A DNA stretch of 64,000 nt from Ryuthela nishihirai (lineage: Eukaryota > Arthropoda > Arachnida > Araneae > Heptathelidae). The notes beneath the pieces are model-generated. The model did not search any database and had not been told where the DNA came from. It saw only the letters and a list, made by a program, of their open reading frames with translations. The stretch is taken from assembly GCA_038380435.1 (NCBI GenBank), contig JAWZYU010000011.1:77001501-77065500 (forward strand), read 5' to 3'. Below, in pieces: positions 37,397-49,000 of this stretch. Positions within the stretch are counted from its first letter, which is position 1; every line of letters begins with the position of its first letter. The position numbers and the translations under genes were made by a program.

Positions 37397-37550
37397 TATT
37401 TTGCAAGAAAATGATTTAGACTCCCAAAAGAGAGGGGAAAATTATAACCCTGAACGTCGTTCCTGTTCATTCTGGATCGATCCAGTCACCCGTTGCGCCA
37501 CTCTTCAATCTCCAATTTCTTTCTTTCTATAGAATGGGACCTAATTTTAA

Positions 37551-37612
37551 CATTGATTTAGTGGTTGAAAACATTGATTTAGTGGTTGAAAACATTGATT
37601 TTAGTGGTAATG
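37551..37612. repeat. Short tandem repeat, 21-bp unit, three copies
   Basis: AACATTGATTTAGTGGTTGA is repeated three times, the last with an extra T and a truncated end. Confidence 0.85.
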
Positions 37613-38680
37613 TTTTGCATCTTATGAACTCTTTCGCAAGGTTTTTGTGATCTTCATTCTCTTATAATCTAAAATATAAAATAACCATTTCGTTTCTAAG
37701 CTAAAAGGATATTAATGCAAAGCAATTACTCTTTTACCCAAATATCATCTTACTAAATTATTTAAGACCTTATTTTAAATTTAAGAAGCAGTGATGGATA
37801 ACAATCAAAATTAAACTTTTAACAAAAAGATACATACTGCGGAAAAATAACACAGATGAAATCACACCATTTATTTGCTAAAAATAAAAAAATTGTGTAA
37901 GAACATATTAAAAATATACACGTCAATATAAACCGAACTTCAAAACTTACACTCAGTGGCATCCATAGAAATTTCTCCAGTGGGGGAGGGCTAAAATCTT
38001 TGAAAGATCGCCATTGCTATTATTTTAGATATTGGTAAATCCTCCAGTTTTCTTATAACTGCAAAAGTCCAATTTCCATGGGTGGACACGTGCCCTCGCT
38101 GCCCCCTCCCATCCCTTGGACACCCATAGTTGTACTCTACAATGTCATTTTCGCAAAACAGCATAAGCAGATATGATAAGCCATCTCTTAAAACCACCAA
38201 ATTACACAAAATACGGTAAATTACCTACATAGAAAGAAATAAGTGAAAATAGCCCAAATCCAAATATTACGAACTTAGTGAAATAGTTACACTCAGTTTA
38301 TCATACAATATTTCCTATATATATATAGATATAAGAATTACCTCTTTGACCCTCATTATTCTACAACGTCTGTAGTAGCTATAAACACAGTAACAAAACT
38401 ATACATTTGTCCCACTCACCATCCAAGTTCTTTTGTCCTTTAGCAGTAATTGTAGCATCACCTCTTCAAATATGACTCAACTCCGTTTCCTTCAACGTCT
38501 CCCGAAAGCTCTATATTATATGTTGACAATGAAATAGAATTAACTCCTCTCATTTTGTTTTTCCATTCGGGTGATCAACAGCACACTTGTGATGTATTTT
38601 GTAACAAAAATAAAAGTTTAAGGTTATTATGATCAGTTAGTGAGCAAACGAGAGTGTGACTGATTTCACTTAAACATATA

Positions 38681-40220
38681 CACTGGCGGAAATTGGAAAA
38701 AGAACACCCAGAAGGAATTCCTTTAGGAACGTCGTTAAGGCCAGCAAAAATCGTGATCCAAGATTGAAAGTCATTGGATGAAATAATGAATGTAATCTCT
38801 GAGGACGACAACATGCAAATGTACGCAGCGCGTATTTCGGGACTAGGGCGTGAAGAAAGAAGTTATACGTCTTATGTCGTGTTATTCAGTGCTCTTTGAA
38901 GAAGCTACCATGCCTGGACGATGCAGACAGTGGTAATCGTGCCACATTTTTTCAGTTAGACACAGCATTTGTTCAGTTAGAGGAGTTTGAGAGAAGTCGT
39001 ATAGTGGGTCTTCGGGAAGCAGGTTGGTCTTTTCGTCAAATGGCACACCGCGTTGGACGAGAGGTATTGGCAGTGGTACGATGGTGACGTCGATGGTCAG
39101 AAGAGCATTTCCACACTCGCAGACGTGGTTCCGGGCACACAGAGTTATGGATGCACAAGAGGATTGGCGTATCAGGAGGGTGGCGGTGGCAGAGCGGACA
39201 GCTACGGCGTCACAAATTTGATCCTCCGCCGTACAAAGGGTGTCTACAAGAACGATACGCAATCATCTTTTGGAAGCAAGACATGGGGCATGCATGCCGC
39301 TGGACATTGGGGCATGCATGCCGCTGGCACGATTACCACTGTCACCTCGTCACTGTTGAGCACGTTTGCAATGGACGAGTTCATTGGAGGGAAGAATGGC
39401 AGTCTGTGGTCTTCAGTGATGGAAGTCAATTCTGCTTAGGAGCGTCTGAAGGCGAGTAGGTGAGCGGCTTCTTCCATCATGAATCAGCCGGCAACACACA
39501 GGGCGGTCTCCAGGCATCATGGTGGGGGTGCAATTAGCTATCACTCTCGTACATGTCTGGTGTTTGTACAGGGTACACTGAATAGCAATACATTGTCAGT
39601 GACATCGTACAGCCGGTCGCCCTGCCATATTTGAGTGTAATCCCAAATGCGATAATCCAGCAGTATAACGCCCGCCCACACTACGCCCGGGCAACTCAAT
39701 CAACATGCTCTTCAAGCAATGCACCAATTCCCTTGGACAGAACGCTCTTTAGACTTGTCTCCAATCGAGTATTTCTGGACTGGATCGGACAAAGACTCCT
39801 CCACGGACCGCGGCGGGCAACGTGCTCGACAGTGACCATCGCTGAATTATGCGTCCAAGTTGATAGAGCATGGAATAGTATCACCCAGCATGATATCCAG
39901 AATTTGTACGACCGATTGCATGCGAGATTGGAAGCTTGTATTGCTGCTGGAGGAGGTTCAACACCTTATTAATATGCACCTTCTGTAAAACGTAATACCC
40001 ATTAAAAGGTAAAATAAACATTGAATCACTTCATATGTGTGATCACTGTCCTTTCTCAACAAGTTATTTCCACTAAATAAATCTCATAGATTTCGCTTCA
40101 ATTAATCAACGGAATCTCATAGATTTCGCTTCAATTAATCAATGGAATCTCATAGATTTCTCTTCAATTAATCAACGGCTTCAATTGTTAATGGTGTTCA
40201 TTTTTCAATTTCCTCCAGTG
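38681..40220 (+). mobile_element. Tc1-like transposon with terminal inverted repeats and internal duplications
   Basis: The left end CACTGGCGGAAATTGGAAAA and the right end, read in reverse as CACTGGAGGAAATTGAAAAA, are flanked by TA. It is 1540 bp long, longer than the other Tc1 copies here. A 33-35-bp unit (ATCTCATAGATTTCGCTTCA...) repeats three times near 40080-40185, and a 24-bp unit holding GGCATGCATGCCGCTGG repeats twice near 39284-39332. The solo LTR at 40226 starts five bases after its right end. Confidence 0.9.
38911..39972 (+). pseudogene. Tc1-like transposase, frameshifted and with a catalytic residue lost
   Basis: The N-terminal helix-turn-helix is readable (SRIVGLREAGWSFRQMAHRV), then VVFSDGSQF for the first acidic block. 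The second block reads QQYNARPH in place of the usual QQDNARPH, so the second catalytic Asp is a Tyr. The C-terminus is recognisable (DIQNLYDRLHARLEACIAAG then GGSTPY). Several frame changes occur between these blocks, so it is inactive. Confidence 0.85.
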
Positions 40221-40225
40221 TATAT

Positions 40226-40983
40226 TATTACGACAGATGAACGTGCAACAACAAGACCATGATGTGATACATCATTTGTGACGCTCGCGTGTGGTACAGC
40301 GTGAGGCTACGTCATTAACCTTTTCGAGATGGTTCGAGATGGAGGGATTCGAAAATAATAGCGGTGTGTTTTAAGGAAAGATTTGTGAAGAACTAAATGA
40401 AATTTGTTCTGTAAAGTTACTTTAAAGAAGATTTTTTAATGCAGAGTACGCGGGAGTCGTGAAAATCGTTTAGTAAGTTAAAAAGTAAATCACGAAAAGG
40501 TTATTGGAGAGAGTTGACTGTTGTTTAGAAAAAGTTGAGTTATTAGTTTCTACTGGATTCGATCATAGTTACCATGAAGAAACCAATTCAAATGATAGTA
40601 ATGTGTCCATGAAATTTTCTTGTAGAAAAGTCAAAGAGGCTTAGTGTCATTATTAAGGTGCTAATGGTAAAAATACCAGAATGGAAATCTAAACGATAGG
40701 TTTATTTTCAAAGATGGTTGTGTGGCTATTTAAATGTTAATTAAGAATCGTTTTATGTTTTGAATAGAATCTGTTAGAGTTGTAGTACGACTGTTTCAAG
40801 CGTGGTGTAGATTGCTAGACATTCTTTTAGGTTTAATTTCATGAAATACATTTGTGATTGGTTTAAATTATTATAATTTTTGTACTGTTTGTCTAAGTAA
40901 TTAAATTAGTTTATTTAAAATTTTATGTTTGGTAAACATACTTTTGAACTCACGCTCAGTTTCCATCCATTAGATTTATAGTA
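40226..40983. mobile_element. Solo LTR (copy 2)
   Basis: This 758-bp unit is related to 15637-16400 at both ends (TATTACGACAGATGAACGTG at the start; CTCACGCTCAGTTTCCATCC near the end) and in between at low similarity. The flanks are ATAT and GTAT, an imperfect 4-bp duplication. It is inserted five bases from the right end of a Tc1 element. Confidence 0.7.
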
Positions 40984-41850
40984 GTATCTTAAAAGAGTTT
41001 TACTTTTCCGATATCAGTTTTATACTGAGCGGTACTAACGAACTGCAAATGCTATAAAGCAATCATCTGTGCCCATGTATTTATTATTATCTGTGACTTA
41101 TGTCCCTTGTATGTATTGATTGAGATATAAATTGAGATATAAAATAGATCTATTACAAAACCATCTGAGTTTATTCAACACTCAATTGTTCAAAATGTTC
41201 ATTTGCTGAAAATATAGAGTGTATACCAGCAGAATTACCATTATTTATAAATTTAAAAGTATTAGAGCTAAAATGTCTGACAAAAAGCAATTTGTATTGA
41301 TGTAAGAACATTAAGGGAGAAATAGAAGCCTCATTTGTTTGAAGTCTCTCATCCCTTTCACTTCCCTCCATAAACCTGAACCGTGAAATCTGCGATGTAA
41401 CCATTATTTGTGTTCTGTGTAAGGTTTGCAGAAGACATGTTGAATTGCACAATCCGATTTTAAATTAATATTTAAAAAATTATATTTGTAAGTCTTCATT
41501 TCATCCACCCACCTTACCACTCACCCACACACACACAATTTTGTAGGCTCAGAGAAATAGTTGGCTCAGGTTAAGCAGAAAGAATAAATTATGTAAATTG
41601 CAAAATATTTCACAGTCTATCGCAGGAATGATCAACAATTTTCCTACAACGTGCCAGATATTATGTTGGAAATGTGAACGTGCCCCAAGACGAATCGAAT
41701 TTCGAAGAGTAAAAAAACCGGAGGCGCGCGATTGACAATAGTTGCGCGCGTCACAGGTTGGTCACTCTTGGGATAGTAGGTTAATTATGTTTGATGCCAA
41801 TTGATCAGCTGAAATGAAGTGAAAGCTACTAGAGAATTGAACAGGGCCAA

Positions 41851-42239
41851 TGGATTGGGTTGTTTTACCTCTGAGCAGCAATGTTTTGCGCACAATTGTC
41901 TAAATGGTCAAGCCACATGGACCCCAAGGGCTCAGAGAAGGTTGTGAAAAAGAGACCCACTGGACAGCTGTTGGGAGACAGATGAAATCCCCCGTCAAGA
42001 TCATTCAGCAGGTTCTTTAAAGTGCGCAGAGTATGGCTCTCCTGCACACGGTGATCTCCCTTAGCACATCATTCGAAAGGGAGGTGGCCTTTACAAGCAG
42101 CCCATCGGTGTCCCCTCAGTGACCGAGGACACGGTGAGGAGATTAGCAGAGATGAATCTCAGCGCTGACCCAGTTAGGACTCGAACCTGGGAACTAAAGA
42201 TGACGAGCCTGGAACGCTTCCTGCTGAGCACTCGTTCCC
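41851..42239 (-). mobile_element. tRNA-derived SINE, same family, complete copy
   Basis: It is flanked by TGAACAGGGCCAA (41838-41850) and TGAACAGGACCAA (42240-42252). Body, B box region (GGTTCGAGTCC on the minus strand) and the end AGGTAAAACAACCCAA match 29321-29705. Confidence 0.88.
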
Positions 42240-42252
42240 TGAACAGGACCAA

Positions 42253-43077
42253 CATTAACAGAAATTATAGAGAATCTGTAAGGCGATGATCGAGAAACTC
42301 ATCTTCAAGGAGATGAAATGATGTTTGAACAAAGTTACCTTCACAAAATGCATATTCATTATTCAAAATGCTAATCATTATCAAATTTTTTGAATCATGC
42401 GTACCCAAAAGAGTGAACTGGGCACCATGGTCTATTGGAATGACTTGTGAAATCTCTCGCCTTGAAGCCGTTCGATATTTTCTCTAGGGATGTTTTCACA
42501 CCCCTAGAGAATCTGTTACGTGTTACGAAGCAAAAACGATATTCAATGGCATATCTGAAAGAAAGAATAAGATACTTGTCAGTAAGGAAAAACAGTAATC
42601 AATAAAATAACAGTAAAAGTAAACAATAAAGTAAATCAGTAACGAAATATTTGAAGCTCGTCTTTATCGTAAATGGAAGTTATTGGAGCTCATTTCCAGC
42701 ATCTCATTACTACGCCCCCCCCCCCCTTCTGTTTAATTTTCGGATCGTCATTCAATTGGTTGAAAGAAGAACTGAAATCAGTCTGAGGGGAGGAATGACA
42801 AATCTCTCTGAAAATATTCAAAATGTGGAGGATGAAATGACGGCGCGAAAACCTTACGAATGACTCCGTTTTCTCATTGTCTAACTACAGTCCACTCATA
42901 TATTCCGAATTCATTCCTTCAATGATGACATCGCAAAGTACTAAATGAATCATAATTTGCTGCTCTCAGATTTTACGGCGTCAAATAAGACTTAATAAGA
43001 ATTTTCTAAACGGGTTTGAGCAGTTTAACTGGCCTTTAGAAAACCTTTCAAATGAAGCGCAACACGACCCATGAGAG
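42253..43077. other. Intronic, no gene recognised
   Basis: A short hairpin at about 42479-42512 (TTCTCTAGGG/CCCTAGAGAA) and a C-run at 42716-42726 are the only structures. The minisatellite begins abruptly at its right edge. Confidence 0.45.
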
Positions 43078-46000
43078 ATTTTACAATTGAGGTGTCTTGG
43101 ATGATTTTACAATTGCAGATCAAGAATTGAGGTGTCTTGGATGATTTTACAATTGAGGATCAAGAATTGAGGTGTATTGGATGATTTTTCAATTGAGGAT
43201 CAAGAATTGAGGTGTATTGGATGATTTTTCAATTGAGGATCAAGAATTAAGGTGCCTTGGATGATTTTACAATTGACGATCAAGAATTGAGGTGTCTTGG
43301 ATGATTTTTCAATTGAGGATCAAGAATTGAGGTGTCTTGGATGATTTTACAATTGAGGATCAACAATTCAGGTCTTGGATGATTTTACAATTGAGGATCA
43401 AGAATTGAGGTGTCTTGGATGCTTTTACAATTGAGGATCAAGAATAGAGGTGTCTTGGATGATTTTTCAATTGAGGATCAAGAATTCAGGTGTCTTGGAT
43501 GATTTTTCAATTGAGGATCAAGAATACAGGTGTCTTGGATGATTTTACAATTGAGGATCAAGAATTGAGGTGTCTTCCATGATTTTTCAATTGAGGATCA
43601 AGAATTGAGGTGTCTTGGGTGATTTTACAATAGAGGTGTCTTGGGTGATTTTACAATTGAGGTGTCTTCGATGATTTTTCAATTGAGGATCAAGAATTGA
43701 GGTGTCTTCCATGATTTTTCAATTGAGGATCAAAAATTGAGGTGTCTTCCACGATTTTTCAATTGAGGTGTCTTGTATGATTTTACAATTGAGGATCAAG
43801 AATTCAGGTGTCTTGGATGATTTTTCAATTGAGGATCAAGAATTCAGGTGTCTTGGATGATTTTACAATTGAGGATCAAGAATTCAGGTGTCTTGGATGA
43901 TTTTACAATTGAGGATCAAGAATTCAGGTGTCTTGGATGATTTTTCAATTAAGAATCAAGAATTGAGGTGTTTGGATGATTTTACAATTGAGGATCAAGA
44001 ATTGAGGTGTCTTGGATGATTTTTCAATTGAGGATCAAGAATTGAGGTATCTTCCATGATTTTTCAATTGAGGATCAAGAATTGAGGTGTCTTGGATGAT
44101 TTTTCAATTGAGGTGTCTTGGATGATTTTACAATTGAGGATCAAGAACTGAGGTGTATTGGATGATTTTACAATTGAGTATCAAGAATTCAGGTGTCTTG
44201 GATGATTTTACAATTGAGGATCAAGAATTCAGGTGTCTTGGATGATTTTACAATTGAGGATCAAGAATTCAGGTGTCTTGGATGATTTTTCAATTGAGAA
44301 TCAAGAATTGAGGTGTCTTGGATGATTTTACAATTGAGGATCAAGAATTGAGGTGTCTTGGATGATTTTACAATTGAGGTGTTTTCGATGATTTTTCAAT
44401 TGAGGATCAAGAATTGAGGTGTCTTCCATGATTTTTTAATTGAGGATCAAGAATTGAGGTGTCTTGGATGATTTTTAAACTGAGGTGTCTTGGATGATTT
44501 TTCAATTGAGGTATCTTGGATGATTTTACAATTGAGGATCAAGAATTGAGGTGTATTGGATGATTTTTGAATTGAGGATCAAGAATTGAGGTGTATTGGA
44601 TGATTTTTCAATTGAGGATCAAGAATTCAGGTGTCTTGGATGATTTTACAATTGAGGATCAAGAATTCAGTTGTCTTGGATGATTTTACAATTGAGGATC
44701 AAGAATTCAGGTGTTTTGGATGATTTTTCAATTGAGGATCAAGAATTCAGGTGTCTTGGATGATTTTGCAATTGAGGATCAACAATTCAGGTGTCTTGGA
44801 TGATTTTACAATTGAGGATCAAGAATTGAGGTGTCTTGGATGATTTTTCAATTGAGGATCAAGAATTGAGGTGTCTTGGATGATTTTACAATTGAGGATA
44901 AAGAATTGAGGTGTCTTGGAAGATTTTACAATTGAGGATCAAGAATTCGGGTGTCTTGGATGATTTTACAATTGAGGATCAAGAATTGAGGTGTCTTGGA
45001 TGTTTTACAATTGAGGATCAAGAATTCAGGTGTCTTGAATGATTTTACAATTGAGGATCAATAATTCAGGTATCTTGGATGATTTTTCAATTGAGGATCA
45101 AGAATTCAGGTGTCTTGGATGGTTTTACAATTGAGGATCAAGAATTGAGGTGTCGGATGATTTTACAATTGAGGTGTCTTCGATGATTTTTCAATTGAGG
45201 ATCAAGAATTGAGATGTCTTGGATGATTTTACAATTGAGGATCAAGAATTCAGGTGTCTTGGATGATTTTGCAATTGAGGATCAACAATTCAGGTGTCTT
45301 GGATGATTTTACAATTGAGGATCAAGAATTGAGGTGTCTTGGATGATTTTTCAATTGAGGATCAAGAATTGAGGTGTCTTGGATGATTTTACAATTGAGG
45401 ATAAAGAATTGAGGTGTCTTGGAAGATTTTACAATTGAGGATCAAGAATTCGGGTGTCTTGGATGATTTTACAATTGATGATCAACAATTGAGGTGTCTT
45501 GGATGATTTTCAATTGAGGATCAAGAATTCAGGTGTCTTGGATGATTTTTCAATTGGGGATCAAGAATTCAGGTGTCTTGGATGATTTTACAATTGAGGA
45601 TCAAGAATTCAGGTGTCTTGGATGATTTTACAATTGAGGATCAAGAATTCAGGTGTCTTCCATGATTTTTCAATTGAGGATCAAGAATTGAGGTATCTTG
45701 TATGATTTTACAATTGAGGATCAAGAATTCAGGTGTCTTGGATGATTTTTCAATTGAGGATCAAGAATCAAGGATTGAGGTGTTTTGGATGATTTTTCAA
45801 TTGAGCATCAAGAATTTAGGTGTCTTGGATGTTTTACAATTGAGGATCAAGAATTCAGGTGTCTTGAATGATTTTACAATTGAGGATCAAGAATTCAGGT
45901 GTCTTGGATGATTTTTCAATTGAGGATCAAGAATTCAGGTGTCTTGGATGGTTTTACAATTGAGGATCAAGAATTGAGGTGTCGGATGATTTTACAATTG

Positions 46001-49000
46001 AGGTGTCTTGGGTGATTTTACAATTGAGGTGTCTTCGATGATTTTTCAATTGAGGATCAAGAATTGAGGTGTCTTCCATGATTTTTCAATTGAGGATCAA
46101 AAATTGAGGTGTCTTCCACGATTTTTCAATTGAGGTGTCTTGTATGATTTTACAATTGAGGATCAAGAATTCAGGTGTCTTGGATGATTTTTCAATTGAG
46201 GATCAAGAATTCAGGTGTCTTGGATGATTTTACAATTGAGGATCAAGAATTCAGGTGTCTTGGATGATTTTACAATTGAGGATCAAGAATTCAGGTGTCT
46301 TGGATGATTTTTCAATTGAGAATCAAGAATTGAGGTGTTTGGATGATTTTACAATTCAGAATCAAGAATTGAGGTGTCTTGGATGATTTTTCAATTGAGG
46401 ATCAAGAATTGAGGTATCTTCCATGATTTTTCAATTGAGGATCAAGAATTGAGGTGTCTTGGATGATTTTTCAATTGAGGTGTCTTGGATGATTTTTCAA
46501 TTGAGGTGTCTTGGATGATTTTACAATTGAGGATCAAGAACTGAGGTGTATTGGATGATTTTACAATTGAGTATCAAGAATTCAGGTGTCTTGGATGATT
46601 TTACAATTGAGGATCAAGAATTCAGGTGTCTTGGATGATTTTACAATTGAGGATCAAGAATTCAGGTGTCTTGGATGATTTTTCAATTGAGAATCAAGAA
46701 TTGAGGTGTCTTGGATGATTTTACAATTGAGGATCAAGAATTGAGGTGTCGTGGATGATTTTACAATTGAGGTGTTTTCGATGATTTTTCAATTGAGGAT
46801 CAAGAATTGAGGTGTCTTCCATGATTTTTCAATTGAGGATCAAGAATTGAGGTGTCTTGGATGATTTTTAAATTGAGGTGTCTTGGATGATTTTTCAATT
46901 GAGGTATCTTGGATGATTTTACAATTGAGGATCAAGAATTGAGGTGTATTGGATGATTTTTGAATTGAGGATCAAGAATTGAGGTGTATTGGATGATTTT
47001 TGAATTGAGGATCAAGAATTGAGGTGTATTGGATGATTTTTCAATTGAGGATCAAGAATTCAGGTGTCTTGGATGATTTTACAATTGAGGATCAAGAATT
47101 CAGTTGTCTTGGATGATTTTACAATTGAGGATCAAGAATTCAGGTGTTTTGGATGATTTTTCAATTGAGGATCAAGAATTCAGGTGTCTTGGATGATTTT
47201 GCAATTGAGGATCAACAATTCAGGTGTCTTGGATGATTTTACAATTGAGGATCAAGAATTGAGGTGTCTTGGATGATTTTTCAATTGAGGATCAAGAATT
47301 GAGGTGTCTTGGATGATTTTACAATTGAGGATAAAGAATTGAGGTGTCTTGGAAGATTTTACAATTGAGGATCAAGAATTCGGGTGTCTTGGATGATTTT
47401 ACAATTGAGGATCAAGAATTGAGGTGTCTTGGATGTTTTACAATTGAGGATCAAGAATTCAGGTGTCTTGAATGATTTTACAATTGAGGATCAATAATTC
47501 AGGTGTCTTGGATGATTTTTCAATTGAGGATCAAGAATTCAGGTGTCTTGGATGGTTTTACAATTGAGGATCAAGAATTGAGGTGTCGGATGATTTTACA
47601 ATTGAGGTGTCTTCGATGATTTTTCAATTGAGGATCAAGAATTGAGATGTCTTGGATGATTTTACAATTGAGGATCAAGAATTCAGGTGTCTTGGATGAT
47701 TTTGCAATTGAGGATCAACAATTCAGGTGTCTTGGATGATTTTACAATTGAGGATCAAGAATTGAGGTGTCTTGGATGATTTTTCAATTGAGGATCAAGA
47801 ATTGAGGTGTCTTGGATGATTTTACAATTGAGGATAAAGAATTGAGGTGTCTTGGAAGATTTTACAATTGAGGATCAAGAATTCGGGTGTCTTGGATGAT
47901 TTTACAATTGATGATCAAGAATTGAGGTGTCTTGGATGATTTTCAATTGAGGATCAAGAATTCAGGTGTCTTGGATGATTTTTCAATTGGGGATCAAGAA
48001 TTCAGGTGTCTTGGATGATTTTACAATTGAGGATCAAGAATTCAGGTGTCTTGGATGATTTTACAATTGAGGATCAAGAATTCAGGTGTCTTCCATGATT
48101 TTTCAATTGAGGATCAAGAATTGAGGTATCTTGTATGATTTTACAATTGAGGATCAAGAATTCAGGTGTCTTGGATGATTTTTCAATTGAGGATCAAGAA
48201 TCAAGGATTGAGGTGTTTTGGATGATTTTTCAATTGAGCATCAAGAATTGAGGTGTCTTGGATGTTTTACAATTGAGGATCAAGAATTCAGGTGTCTTGA
48301 ATGATTTTACAATTGAGGATCAAGAATTCAGGTGTCTTGGATGATTTTTCAATTGAGGATCAAGAATTCAGGTGTCTTGGATGGTTTTACAATTGAGGAT
48401 CAAGAATTGAGGTGTCGGATGATTTTACAATTGAGGTGTCTTGGGTGATTTTACAATTGAGGTGTCTTCGATGATTTTTCAATTGAGGATCAAGAATTGA
48501 GGTGTCTTCCATGATTTTTCAATTGAGGATCAAAAATTGAGGTGTCTTCCACGATTTTTCAATTGAGGTGTCTTGTATGATTTTACAATTGAGGATCAAG
48601 AATTCAGGTGTCTTGGATGATTTTTCAATTGAGGATCAAGAATTCAGGTGTCTTGGATGATTTTACAATTGAGGATCAAGAATTCAGGTGTCTTGGATGA
48701 TTTTACAATTGAGGATCAAGAATTCAGGTGTCTTGGATGATTTTTCAATTGAGAATCAAGAATTGAGGTGTTTGGATGATTTTACAATTGAGGATCAAGA
48801 ATTGAGGTGTCTTGGATGATTTTTCAATTGAGGATCAAGAATTGAGGTATCTTCCATGATTTTTCAATTGAGGATCAAGAATTGAGGTGTCTTGGATGAT
48901 TTTTCAATTGAGGTGTCTTGGATGATTTTACAATTGAGGATCAAGAACTGAGGTGTATTGGATGATTTTACAATTGAGTATCAAGAATTCAGGTGTCTTG

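Noticed and set aside
45702..45911. 69-codon open frame within the minisatellite (repeated IKNSGVLDDF-like motif)
   Set aside because: The 40-bp unit is not a multiple of three, and frames open only where length variants happen to fall; it has no splice context and is a by-product of the array.
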